Shown piece by piece: positions 44,378-52,279 of a stretch of 64,000 bases of DNA (its first letter is position 1; each line of letters begins with the position of its first letter). Under the pieces are notes generated by a model that had not been told where the DNA came from, did no database searches, and saw only the letters and a list, made by a program, of their open reading frames with translations. The translations under genes were made by a program, and so were the position numbers. Source of the stretch: Acidobacteriota bacterium (GTDB lineage: Bacteria > Acidobacteriota > Terriglobia > Terriglobales > SCQP01); the NCBI GenBank assembly GCA_021789895.1, contig JAJYIU010000020.1, positions 1-64,000 on the forward strand. The letters run 5' to 3'.

Positions 44378-46044
44378 GGCAGAGTCGCGCCATTGGGGGC
44401 GGCCGGGAGCGGAGCCGGCGCGGCCAGCGGCAGCCAGAAGGCGAGGCGGGTTCCGCCGCCCCGCCGGCGGCCAAGCTCGAAATCACCGCCGGCCATCAGG
44501 ATACGCTCGCGCATGCCGCGCAGGCCCAGTCCCCGGCCGGAGCCGTTGCGCGCCACGATCGCGCGCGCGTCCTGGGCTCTTCCGTTTTCGAGCCAGCCAT
44601 TGGCGCTGGGACCAATCCCATCGTCTTCAATCGTAACCTGCAGCCGGCCATCGGATGATTGGATGCGCACGCTAACGCGTCCGGCATGGGCATGCTTGAC
44701 CACATTGGTGAGGGCTTCCTGAACCACGCGATAAAGCACGGTCTGCAATTCATCGGGAAGGTTGAAGCTGTCGAGTTTGGGGGCGCTAAAATCCGTCTTT
44801 AGTCCATGCCAGCGGCGCAGGCGGCGCAGATCACGGCGCACGGCGGCGCACCAGCCCAATTCCTCCAAGACAGCGGGCGAGAGCCGGGCCATAATGCGGC
44901 GCAAGCCTTCAGCGGTGCGGTCCACCTCGCGCAGGGCGCCATTCAGGCTGGCGGCATCCGGAATTCCGCCGCGACGGCGCAGCAGTTCCAGTTGCAGCCG
45001 CAGAGCCATCAGGCGCTGCCCGCTTTCATCGTGCAACTCACGCCGAATACGGCGGCGTTCCTGCTCTTCAGCGAGCCAGAGCTGATGCGATAGCGAACGC
45101 ACCTGCGCCTGGCGCTCGCGGATGGAATCCAGCAGCAGGACCCGCTCGATCGCCAGGGCGGACCGTTGGCCGAGGGCGCTGAGCAGGTCCAGTTCCTGGG
45201 GAAGGTATTCGTAAACCTGGGCAAAATCCACATGCAGTACGCCTAATGGCTGGCGGACGGAAGTATCCTCGCCGGCGCATTCACCGTAGAGCGGCACGGC
45301 CCAGAGCGACTTCACTTCCAGCATACGGAAGCAGGGATGCGCGATGCCGGGGTCATTCGCCGCATCGAGCACCATGCCGGGCTTCTGTTGCCGCAGGCAT
45401 TGGGTGAAAAATGTGCCTTCATGACGATCGTCGGGCCGGCACTCGGCCGGCCAGCCGTAAACTGCGCGATGGCGAAGCGCGCCGCGCTCATTCAACAGCA
45501 GGATGCCGGACCAGCGCGCGCCAAAAGCCTCCGCAGCCAAACGGAGCAGGCGTTGCAACAGATCGTCGAGCCCGAACGATGCCAACTCCGCATCCAGAAC
45601 CCGCAAAAGAGTTTCCAAGGCGCCGCGCTGGACTTCATCGTAAGCCTGGCTGGCCTGCAGCAGGCTGAGATGATGCCAGGTTTCGAGCACCGCCAGCGCG
45701 CGTTCCGAACGGGCGCCAAGTCCGGCTTCCAGATAAGGCGTGGCTAAAACCCGCGCCAGGCTCCAGGCAGCGGCCATCTGCACCAGAGGGAATCGCAATT
45801 TGGCCAATTTTCGGGCGGAATAACTGAGCTGTTCGGCATATGCTTCCTGCTTCTGCCCGGAGCTTCCAAACCCGATCAGCACTAACGGCTCCAACACGCA
45901 GAGAATGTGTGTGGTGCAATTTTCAAAATGATGGGGGAAGTCGGTCCGCCAACGGGCCGCGATGCGCGCCAGATGCGGGCGCAGGCAGGCGGAGACCGCA
46001 CTTAAAGTGGAGCGATCGCGCTCAGATAATGCCAGAATTTCCAT
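44356..46044 (-). CDS. NarX-like sensor histidine kinase with GAF domain (cytoplasmic)
   Basis: 562 residues with no clear TM segment. An N-terminal helical region (about 1-150) comes first. Then a GAF-like domain with LLRLAAEAFGARWSGILLLNERGALRHRAVYG and SLWAVPLYGECAGEDTSVRQPLGVLHVDF. The HisKA_3 dimerisation region carries the phosphoacceptor in RRIRRELHDESGQRLMALRLQLELL, and the HATPase has VVQEALTNVVKHAHAG, TIEDDGIG and GRGLGLRGMRERI. It pairs with the overlapping NarL-type regulator. The signal (redox, gas or metabolite via GAF) cannot be read. Confidence 0.93.
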   Translation of the reverse strand: MEILALSERDRSTLSAVSACLRPHLARIAARWRTDFPHHFENCTTHILCVLEPLVLIGFGSSGQKQEAYAEQLSYSARKLAKLRFPLVQMAAAWSLARVLATPYLEAGLGARSERALAVLETWHHLSLLQASQAYDEVQRGALETLLRVLDAELASFGLDDLLQRLLRLAAEAFGARWSGILLLNERGALRHRAVYGWPAECRPDDRHEGTFFTQCLRQQKPGMVLDAANDPGIAHPCFRMLEVKSLWAVPLYGECAGEDTSVRQPLGVLHVDFAQVYEYLPQELDLLSALGQRSALAIERVLLLDSIRERQAQVRSLSHQLWLAEEQERRRIRRELHDESGQRLMALRLQLELLRRRGGIPDAASLNGALREVDRTAEGLRRIMARLSPAVLEELGWCAAVRRDLRRLRRWHGLKTDFSAPKLDSFNLPDELQTVLYRVVQEALTNVVKHAHAGRVSVRIQSSDGRLQVTIEDDGIGPSANGWLENGRAQDARAIVARNGSGRGLGLRGMRERILMAGGDFELGRRRGGGTRLAFWLPLAAPAPLPAAPNGATLPCPNTAS

Positions 46045-46174
46045 ACTGCCGAACGAGGAGGCGCGACCGGGTGGAAATCTCGAGCCCGAAAACTGCTGTG
46101 AATACGTTACATCGAATGCAGTACAAGCTGCAAGTTACGGGAATGGCGAGGTATAGGAAAAGGAAACGGAGGCT

Positions 46175-46585
46175 TCAGCCGGCCGAGGAAGCGGTCATGG
46201 CCGCCTCCGGTAGTGCCCGATGAGGGCCGCGACGGCGGGAAAATTCCTTGCGAATGGATTCCAGCAACTCTGCCGGGGTCAACTCCACCGGAGGCCGAAA
46301 TCGCGGCCGGGGCGGCTCCTCCTGGCCGGCCGGTCTTTCCCGAAAAACGATCGAGGTGCGGGGGTAATGCTGCAGCACGAAATCGGCAAGGGGCGGGGTC
46401 GAGGCCAGGGGCGGGTGGCGGAAGGTCACCAGCACTTCCACCGGGTTGGCGGCAAGCAGCGCCAGGGCGGATTCGGAGTTGGTGCTGGCGAGAACGCGAT
46501 AGCCGTGGGTTTCCAACAACAGCTTCAGATTCGAGAGCCGGCGCGGGTCGGAATCGAGCAAAAGAATGAGATGATGGCGGCGCAT
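46175..46585 (-). CDS. Receiver-like protein lacking the phosphoacceptor Asp
   Basis: About 136 residues from the ATG at 46585; an alternative start is at 46597. The fold pattern of a CheY-type receiver is clear at the beginning (HLILLLDSDPRRLSNLKLLLETHGYRVLASTNSESALALLAA). The phosphoacceptor strand, however, reads VEVLVTFRHPP, with no Asp at the expected end of the strand. The Lys region is also not recognisable. It is probably a phosphorylation-independent receiver (pseudo-receiver). It lies 130 bp upstream of the NarX-like kinase on the same strand and may belong to the same circuit. The Pro/Arg-rich loop in its second half is unusual. Confidence 0.62.
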   Translation of the reverse strand: MRRHHLILLLDSDPRRLSNLKLLLETHGYRVLASTNSESALALLAANPVEVLVTFRHPPLASTPPLADFVLQHYPRTSIVFRERPAGQEEPPRPRFRPPVELTPAELLESIRKEFSRRRGPHRALPEAAMTASSAG

Positions 46586-46668
46586 CGAACAGGGCATGCT
46601 ATACGCGCCGGCGGCGGAAAGTCAAATGCCGCGGGCGGAGGGCAGCATGATTCCGGACAGAGTGAACT

Positions 46669-47373
46669 ATGATATGGGGGATGGCGGACAAACAGGTTCC
46701 CGAATTCCAGCCGGACGGCGGGCGGCGGCCACGGCTGGGAATACTGTTTTCGGGCCGCGGCAGCAATTGCCAGGCCATCGCGACGGCCGTCGCCAATGGA
46801 CAATTGCAGGCCGAAATCGGGCTGCTGGTCTCCAATCGCGAACAAGCGGAAGGAGTCGCGTGGGCGCGGCAACGGCAATTGCCGCTGCGGGTGATTCCCA
46901 GCGCCCGGCGCGAACGTGAAGATTACGACCGCGAAGTCGTCGCCGTTTTGCGCGCGCAGGGCGTGGAATGGGTCTGCCTGGCCGGTTTCATGCGCCTGCT
47001 CAGCGCCTATTTCATATCGGCTTACCGGAATCGCATCCTGAACATCCATCCTTCGCTGCTGCCGGCTTTTCCCGGGCTGGAAGCGCAGCGCCAGGCGCTG
47101 GAATACGGGGTGCGCTACACCGGCTGCACCGTGCATCTGGTGGATGAGACGCTGGATGGCGGCCCGATCATTGCGCAGGCGGTGACGCCGGTCCGCGACG
47201 AGGATGATGAAGCGGCGCTGGCGGCGCGCATTCTGGGACAGGAACACCGGCTCTATGTCGAGGCGCTGCAACTGATGTTGAGCGGCAACTATCGCTTGCA
47301 AGGGCGCCGGCTGCTGCGTAGTTCCAGCCCGGCCAGCCTGATCGCCGGCGCCGCGCCAAGCCTAAAATGCTAA
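46669..47373 (+). CDS. purN: Phosphoribosylglycinamide formyltransferase
   Basis: 234 residues; a second possible start is the ATG at 46681. PurN transfers a formyl group from 10-formyl-THF to GAR in purine synthesis. The family pattern is complete: LGILFSGRGSNCQAIATAV (phosphate loop), the catalytic trio Asn125, His127 (ILNIHPSLLPAFPG) and Asp163 (VDETLDGGPIIAQ). The region GLEAQRQALEYGVRYTGCTVHLVDE is strongly conserved. It stands alone upstream of tRNA-Ala. Confidence 0.96.
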   Translation: MIWGMADKQVPEFQPDGGRRPRLGILFSGRGSNCQAIATAVANGQLQAEIGLLVSNREQAEGVAWARQRQLPLRVIPSARREREDYDREVVAVLRAQGVEWVCLAGFMRLLSAYFISAYRNRILNIHPSLLPAFPGLEAQRQALEYGVRYTGCTVHLVDETLDGGPIIAQAVTPVRDEDDEAALAARILGQEHRLYVEALQLMLSGNYRLQGRRLLRSSSPASLIAGAAPSLKC

Positions 47374-47414
47374 AATAACTGCGGCGGCCGGACTTCCGCC
47401 GCCGGCTGATTTCG

Positions 47415-47490
47415 GGGCGTGTAGCTCAGTTGGGAGAGCGCCGCGTTCGCAACGCGGAGGTCAGGGGTTCGACCCCCCTCACGTCCACCA
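47415..47490 (+). tRNA. tRNA-Ala (anticodon CGC)
   Basis: The acceptor stem GGGCGTG/CACGTCC contains the G3-U70 pair typical of tRNA-Ala. The anticodon stem is CCGCG-TTCGCAA-CGCGG with anticodon CGC, the T-loop is TTCGACC, the discriminator is A and CCA is encoded at 47488-47490. Confidence 0.95.
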
Positions 47491-47513
47491 ACCCTCATCC
47501 TGATACGGCTTTC

Positions 47514-47753
47514 ATGGCTGCAGCAGCCAGCCCGGCATCCACCCGCGCGCGGCGCGGCATACTCGCCCTGGGATTATGCGGATTGCTGCTGCTGGCGGCC
47601 GGCACGGCGCTTTGGCTGTTTCGATATATGCCGGCCTATCCGCGCCCGCAACTGCCGGCCATCCCCGTCATCACTGCCTGGGCATTGATGCTAATTGGCA
47701 TTCTGAGCTGCATTTTCAGCCGGATTTGGGAAAAGCGCCGGATGAAGCCGTAG
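47514..47753 (+). CDS. Small two-TM membrane protein
   Basis: 79 residues from the ATG at 47514; a longer frame would overlap the tRNA. After a basic N-terminus it has two hydrophobic segments, about 14-33 (GILALGLCGLLLLAAGTALWLF) and 49-66 (PVITAWALMLIGILSCIFS). The end is basic (RIWEKRRMKP), giving a cytoplasmic C-terminus by the positive-inside rule. No family is recognised. It lies between tRNA-Ala and gatB. Confidence 0.55.
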   Translation: MAAAASPASTRARRGILALGLCGLLLLAAGTALWLFRYMPAYPRPQLPAIPVITAWALMLIGILSCIFSRIWEKRRMKP

Positions 47754-47820
47754 CCGACGAGGGCGAAAACTGCAAACCGCAGGAGCCTCACGGCGGCCTG
47801 CCGGCGCAGGCTCGTGTAGC

Positions 47821-49311
47821 ATGAAAAGCATGGCCGTGCCCACGCCTAGCCGAACCGAATCCCGGCCGACATACGAGCCGGTGATCGGGCTGGAAGTGCA
47901 TGTGCAGTTAAACACGCGCTCGAAGGCGTTTTGCGCCTGCTCGACGCGCTTCGGCGCGCCTCCGAACAGCCAGACTTGCCCGGTCTGCCTGGGCCTGCCG
48001 GGAGCGATGCCAGTGCTCAATCGCGAGGCGGTGGCCAAGGCAGTGGCGGCAGGTCTGGCGCTGGGATGCCAAATCGCGCCGCGCTCGATCTTCGCGCGAA
48101 AGAATTATTTCTACCCCGATCTGCCCAAGGGCTATCAGATCAGCCAGTACGACCGCCCGCTGGCCGAAGCGGGCGGTCTGGACATCCCCGCGGCGGAAGG
48201 TGCGGAGGGCTTTAAACGCATTGGCATTACCCGCGTGCACCTGGAAGAAGACGCCGGCAAAAGCATGCACGACGGCCACGCGGATTCGGAGAGCTACTCC
48301 TACGTGGACTTGAACCGATCGGGCGTGCCGCTGATTGAAATCGTTTCCGAACCGGATTTGCGTTCCCCGCAAGAAGCGTATGCCTACTTAATCCGGTTAA
48401 AAGAACTGATGCTCTTTCTCGATGTTTCCGACTGCAACATGGAGGAAGGCAGCCTGCGCTGCGACGCCAATGTCAGTATCCGTCCACGCGGCACGATCGC
48501 GTTCGGCGCCAAGATCGAGATCAAGAATCTGAATTCGTTTCGGTACCTGCAGCAGGCGCTGGAGCATGAAATCGAGCGCCAGGCGGAGGTGCTCGACGGC
48601 GGCGGGCGGCTGAGCCAGGAAACCCGGCTCTTCGATCCGCATAGCGGCAAGACTTCGGTCATGCGCTCCAAAGAGCAGGCCCATGATTACCGCTATTTCC
48701 CCGAGCCCGATTTGCCGCCGCTCGAAGTTTCGCCTGCCTGGCGCGAGGAAATTGCCGCCCGGCTGCCGGAACTGCCGGAAGCCAAGCGGCGGCGCTGGCA
48801 GCGGGACTGGAAACTGCCGGCTTACGACACCGAGGTGCTGACCGCCAGCCCGGCGCTGGCCGCCTATACCGAGGCCGCGGCCGGAGGCGCAGCGAACCCC
48901 AAGGGGGTGGCCAACTGGATCATGGGCGACCTGACGGCCCAAATGAAAGCGCGGGGCGAGGATTGGAGCCGTCCGCCGGTCCAGCCGGCGCATCTGAGCG
49001 AACTGGTCGAGCTGGTGGATGCGGGCACGATCTCGGGCAAGATGGCCAAGCAGATCTTTGAAACGATGGTGACGAACGGGCAATCGCCGCGCGAGATCGT
49101 CGCAAAAAGCGGAGCGCGCCAGATCAGCGATCCCACGGCGATTGACGCCATCCTCGAGCAGGTGCTGGCCGCCAACCCCCAACAGGTGGAGCAGTATCGC
49201 AGCGGAAAAACCGCCGTGCTGGGCTATCTGGTGGGGCAGGCGATGAAGGCTTCGCGCGGGCAGGCGAACCCGGCCCTGGTGCAGGAGCGGCTGAAGCAGA
49301 AGCTGGCCTGA
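47821..49311 (+). CDS. gatB: Aspartyl/glutamyl-tRNA amidotransferase subunit B
   Basis: 496 residues. GatB is part of GatCAB, which converts mischarged Glu-tRNA-Gln and/or Asp-tRNA-Asn to the correct form. Typical motifs are YEPVIGLEVHVQLNTRSKAFC, CPVCLGLPGAMPVLN, RKNYFYPDLPKGYQISQYDRPL, HLEEDAGKSMHD, YVDLNRSGVPLIEIVSEPD, MEEGSLRCDANVS and the tail-domain VANWIMGDL. Two CxxC-type pairs in the zinc region (FCACSTRFG and QTCPVCLG) are present. gatA and gatC are not in the window. Confidence 0.96.
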   Translation: MKSMAVPTPSRTESRPTYEPVIGLEVHVQLNTRSKAFCACSTRFGAPPNSQTCPVCLGLPGAMPVLNREAVAKAVAAGLALGCQIAPRSIFARKNYFYPDLPKGYQISQYDRPLAEAGGLDIPAAEGAEGFKRIGITRVHLEEDAGKSMHDGHADSESYSYVDLNRSGVPLIEIVSEPDLRSPQEAYAYLIRLKELMLFLDVSDCNMEEGSLRCDANVSIRPRGTIAFGAKIEIKNLNSFRYLQQALEHEIERQAEVLDGGGRLSQETRLFDPHSGKTSVMRSKEQAHDYRYFPEPDLPPLEVSPAWREEIAARLPELPEAKRRRWQRDWKLPAYDTEVLTASPALAAYTEAAAGGAANPKGVANWIMGDLTAQMKARGEDWSRPPVQPAHLSELVELVDAGTISGKMAKQIFETMVTNGQSPREIVAKSGARQISDPTAIDAILEQVLAANPQQVEQYRSGKTAVLGYLVGQAMKASRGQANPALVQERLKQKLA

Positions 49312-49320
49312 CGGCGCGCC

Positions 49321-49614
49321 ATGTTCGCCCAAAAGCTGCAAATTCAACTGGTGAAGGACGCGGCGGCGCGCCCCTGCCCGCTGCGTTTTCTGGATAGTTT
49401 CGCGATGCGCAGCTTTACCGGTGAAAGCCGCTTCGATGAAATTCTGCCGGTCGGAGACGGCCAGCTGGAAGCCGGCTTTCGCGTGCCGCTGCCCCAACTC
49501 AGCGCCGCTCTGGAGGATTGGTTTCACCGCAAGGGCTACCTGGAAGCCGGCGAGAAGGTTCGAATTTCCTCCGCGGCCGGAGGAGAAAGCGAGGCGGTAA
49601 CACGCCTGCGATGA
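49321..49614 (+). CDS. Hypothetical 97-residue protein
   Basis: The gene starts 9 bp after gatB and its stop overlaps the Nudix gene start (ATGA at 49611-49614). This gives it operon support. The sequence LQIQLVKDAAARPCPLRFLDSFAMRSFTGESRFDEILP followed by LPQLSAALEDWFHRKGYLEAGEKVRIS looks like a small compact alpha/beta protein. No family is recognised and no signal peptide or TM segment is seen. Confidence 0.6.
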   Translation: MFAQKLQIQLVKDAAARPCPLRFLDSFAMRSFTGESRFDEILPVGDGQLEAGFRVPLPQLSAALEDWFHRKGYLEAGEKVRISSAAGGESEAVTRLR

Positions 49615-50066
49615 AGCGCCTGGGACCGAAGTTGTTTTACCTCGCTTCCAAGGTGTTTACCGCCGCCTACGGGCGCTGGCCGATTTTTGGCGAACTCCGC
49701 TCTGCGGCGGCGATCATTTACCACGGCGAGGCGCTGTGGATGGTCGAGCGCAGCGACGGCCGCGGGCGCTGTTTTCCAGGCGGCATTGCCTGGTTCCGGG
49801 AAAGCGAAGAAGCGACGCTGCGAAGGGAAGTAAAAGAGGAAACCGGGCTACGCGTCACCTGCTGCCGGCTGCTCTGGCGCTATCACACCCGGGTTTACCT
49901 GCCCAGCCGGGTGGCGGTTTTCCTGGCCGAAGTGGAAGGCGAGCCGCACGATTCCTGGGAAGGCCAGGTGCTCCTGGTGCCAAAATCGGACATCCGGCAA
50001 CAACTCTTCAAGATTCATGTCCCGATCGCCGATTACCTGGAAAGCAACGGAACGGCGGCCGAATAA
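49611..50066 (+). CDS. Nudix hydrolase
   Basis: 151 residues. The Nudix box is complete: GGIAWFRESEEATLRREVKEETGL, which fits G-x5-E-x7-REVxEExG with the metal-binding Glu residues. Nudix enzymes hydrolyse nucleoside diphosphates linked to another moiety, and the substrate is unknown. The ATG at 49611 overlaps the upstream stop codon, so translation is coupled to the gatB run. The N-terminal part (KLFYLASKVFTAAYGRWP) may add membrane affinity. Confidence 0.93.
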   Translation: MKRLGPKLFYLASKVFTAAYGRWPIFGELRSAAAIIYHGEALWMVERSDGRGRCFPGGIAWFRESEEATLRREVKEETGLRVTCCRLLWRYHTRVYLPSRVAVFLAEVEGEPHDSWEGQVLLVPKSDIRQQLFKIHVPIADYLESNGTAAE

Positions 50067-50192
50067 TCATCCTGGCCGGTTTTATTCCACTTGGGCGCGC
50101 AGCACGCGCGCCCTCCGTTCCAAGCGAAAAATTACCGCGAGCTTTTATGCGGGCATCTGATGGGAAAACGGCAAATTTCGCGGAGGTGAAGC

Positions 50193-50930
50193 ATGCGTTC
50201 CCGTTGGATGATGTTGATCGCGAGCATCGCGCTCGCGCTGGGCACCGGGTTGGCGCAGAGCGCCAATGCCGGCTCGAATCCAAGTTCCAACCCCGGATCG
50301 AAGGTCCGGGCCGGCGTGAATCAGCGCGCAGTGACGCTGATCCACAGCATCAACCAGGGCGAAATCCAGGTGGGAAAGCTGGTGGAGAAGAACAGCCGCT
50401 ATTCCAGCGTGAGGAATTATGCCCGCATGCTGGTCAGCGACCATCAAAAAGCAGATCGCAAATTGCAATCGGTGGCGAGCCAGGCCGGCCTGCAAATGAA
50501 CGTAAACCATCGGATGCAACAGAAGAACCGCCGGCTGATGCGCCGTTTGCAGCAAGGCGGGCGCTCCGCCGACCTGACCTTTGCGCGGTCGGAGGAACGC
50601 GACCATAGCCATGCGATTCACCAACTGCGGGGGTTTGAACGGCGGGTCACCGATCCGGGCTTGAAGAGCTATATCGCCCAGATCCTGCCAAGTTTACAGA
50701 AGCATCTGCGGTCGGCCCGCGCATTGCAGCGGAACCTGGCGCAAGGAGCGGCGGGTGCGGCGGCGACGCCAGCCGGCAAGGCGCATAACACCGGCGCTAG
50801 AACGAACATGCCGGCCACCGGCAGCCCGCTGCCAGCGGAGATGGCTGCGGGTCTGGCGCTGAGCGCAGCGGGGCTGGGCATGTACCGCCGGCGACTCCTG
50901 CGCGCCACCGCGCACGGCCATCGCGGCTGA
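50193..50930 (+). CDS. DUF4142 (ferritin-like) secreted protein with MPATG-type C-terminal anchor
   Basis: 245 residues: a signal peptide (residues 1-26, ending SANA), then the DUF4142 four-helix pattern (AVTLIHSINQGEIQVGKLVEKNSRYSSVRNYARMLVSDHQKADRKLQSVASQAGL). The C-terminus (206-236) reads MPATGSPLPAEMAAGLALSAAGLGMYRRRLLR: a short motif, a hydrophobic helix and an Arg cluster. That is the layout of sortase-type sorting signals. AGGTGAAGC before ATG 50193 gives a plausible ribosome site. DUF4142 proteins are common in acidobacteria, often linked to stress. Function is unknown. Confidence 0.85.
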   Translation: MRSRWMMLIASIALALGTGLAQSANAGSNPSSNPGSKVRAGVNQRAVTLIHSINQGEIQVGKLVEKNSRYSSVRNYARMLVSDHQKADRKLQSVASQAGLQMNVNHRMQQKNRRLMRRLQQGGRSADLTFARSEERDHSHAIHQLRGFERRVTDPGLKSYIAQILPSLQKHLRSARALQRNLAQGAAGAAATPAGKAHNTGARTNMPATGSPLPAEMAAGLALSAAGLGMYRRRLLRATAHGHRG

Positions 50931-51193
50931 AGATGCCTCTCGGGCACGGGCAGCCGCTTGCGCCGGTCACCGCGGGGCGGCTACCCATGGCGTTTTGCGC
51001 AGATATTCCTACAAAATCAAGCCGGGGCATGGATCAGGCCGGCGGCAGAGCCCCCTAGCCCAATCCAGGGAAGAAAAAGCGTGTATGTTTAGGGGAGCGG
51101 GAAAGCCTCCGCCCGGGCTGGAGTTGCAATTTCCCGTCCAAATTGGAAAAAATCTAAGGGGGGCTACCCCCAGGCAGGAATGCAGGAGGGAGC
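50931..51193. other. Leader region before the LysW-like gene
   Basis: 263 bp of GC-rich, locally self-complementary sequence ending in a strong AGGAGGGA ribosome site (51184-51191). The first 60 bases can pair in several ways, but I match no known riboswitch class. It is noted because the downstream gene is unusual. Confidence 0.35.
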
Positions 51194-51460
51194 ATGGCTG
51201 TGTGTCCAAAATGCGAGGCTGATCTCGATCTGGACGAAGATGAAGCAAGCGAGGGAGCAATGATTACCTGTCCCGATTGTGGCGCCGATTATGAAATCGT
51301 GAATGCGCATCCGCTCGAATTGGAGGCGCAGGACGACGAAGAACTGGACGAAGACGAAGAAGGAGACGAGGACGATTACGACGATGAAGACGAGGATGGG
51401 GATTTAGACGACGAAGACGACTACGACGAGGATGAAGACGAGGACGAAGATTACGAATGA
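51194..51460 (+). CDS. LysW-like zinc-ribbon carrier-type protein with long acidic tail
   Basis: 88 residues. The N-terminal 45 residues resemble LysW/ArgW amino-group carriers: VCPKCEADLDLDEDEASEGAMITCPDCGADYEIVNAHPLELE, with Cys4, Cys7, Cys26 and Cys29 for zinc. In LysW the C-terminus ends in EDWGE, whose terminal Glu holds the substrate amino group. Here a D/E/Y-only run of about 40 residues (47-88) ends in DEDYE, so a terminal Glu is kept. The AGGAGGGA ribosome site is strong. No lysX/argX ligase is nearby, so the role is open: amino-acid carrier, metal or basic-protein binder. The stop overlaps the next gene by ATGA. Confidence 0.75.
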   Translation: MAVCPKCEADLDLDEDEASEGAMITCPDCGADYEIVNAHPLELEAQDDEELDEDEEGDEDDYDDEDEDGDLDDEDDYDEDEDEDEDYE

Positions 51461-51867
51461 TTCGTTCGCGTCGAAATCCAACGAGCCCGCATCGGCAACC
51501 GCTTTGGCGCTGGGGATGGATCGCCATCGCGGCGGCGGGGCTGAGCCTGGGCCTGCATTCGCGTCCCCGGCACAAGCATAAGCAGATCGCGGCCATTTCC
51601 GGCAGCGTGTTCCTGCCGAATGGCATGCTGGCGGCGGGCGCGGAAGTCGACATCCATACTTTACCCAAGGGCCGGCATTGGACCGTATATTCCAATGAGG
51701 TAGGGGATTTCCTGCAAGAGGTGCCGATCCAGGCGGCGCGCTACCAGTTGCGAGCGACCCTGCACGGCTATGCTCCGGGGCTGGGCATGGTCGAGGTTCC
51801 GGGCCCGCAGATCGTGAATATCTTCCTCCATCTCGGCAAATTAGCTGGAACTCATTCCCACCATTGA
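51457..51867 (+). CDS. Exported regulatory-like (beta-sandwich) protein
   Basis: 136 residues with an N-terminal Arg-rich region and TM/signal segment (WGWIAIAAAGLSLGL). Then a carboxypeptidase-regulatory-like fold: AAISGSVFLPNGMLAAGAEVDIHTLPKGRHWTVYSNEVGDFLQEVPIQAARYQLRATLHGYAP. It ends with a His-rich tail (THSHH). The ATG overlaps the LysW-like gene's stop by 4 bp, so it is co-translated with it. Acidobacteria carry many such small exported beta-sandwich proteins, and their roles are not known. Confidence 0.72.
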   Translation: MIRSRRNPTSPHRQPLWRWGWIAIAAAGLSLGLHSRPRHKHKQIAAISGSVFLPNGMLAAGAEVDIHTLPKGRHWTVYSNEVGDFLQEVPIQAARYQLRATLHGYAPGLGMVEVPGPQIVNIFLHLGKLAGTHSHH

Positions 51868-51880
51868 GCATCTTACGATT

Positions 51881-52219
51881 ATGAAAACGCGAAAATTCCG
51901 CTTCGCCGCGCTCGCCGGCATGTGCCTGGCCTGGGGCCTGACGCTGGCCGCACAGCATACGCGCACCGTCACCGGCACGGTGCTGGATAGCCGCGAGAAT
52001 CCTATCGCCGGCGCGATTGTCTATCTAAAAAACGACCGCTCGCGCGCAGTGCGCACCTATATTTCCGACGACCATGGCCGCTATGTATTTCACGCCCTGG
52101 CGCCGAACACCGACTATAGCCTGCACGCTACTTATCGCGGCAAATCCAGCTCCCAGCGCCTAGTATCGTCATTCGATTCGCAGCAAACCATCCATATCAC
52201 GTTGAAAATCCCGCTCTGA
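51881..52219 (+). CDS. Secreted carboxypeptidase-regulatory-like protein
   Basis: 112 residues with a signal peptide (FRFAALAGMCLAWGLTLAAQ) and one regulatory-like beta sandwich: VTGTVLDSRENPIAGAIVYLKNDRSRAVRTYISDDHGRYVFHALAPNTDYSLHATYRGKSS. Closely spaced (13 bp) after the previous similar protein, so the two may act as a pair. No catalytic residues are expected in this fold. Confidence 0.82.
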   Translation: MKTRKFRFAALAGMCLAWGLTLAAQHTRTVTGTVLDSRENPIAGAIVYLKNDRSRAVRTYISDDHGRYVFHALAPNTDYSLHATYRGKSSSQRLVSSFDSQQTIHITLKIPL

Positions 52220-52279
52220 AACCGCACTGCGAGCCGCCGCCGCAAGCTGTTATACTATGTTTTCCGTAGAGGGATATAT

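Noticed and set aside
50931-51193. Possible riboswitch in the leader of the LysW-like gene
   Set aside because: The first part is self-complementary, but I could not match it to any known class (c-di-GMP, cobalamin and fluoride were considered). Listed only as a leader region.
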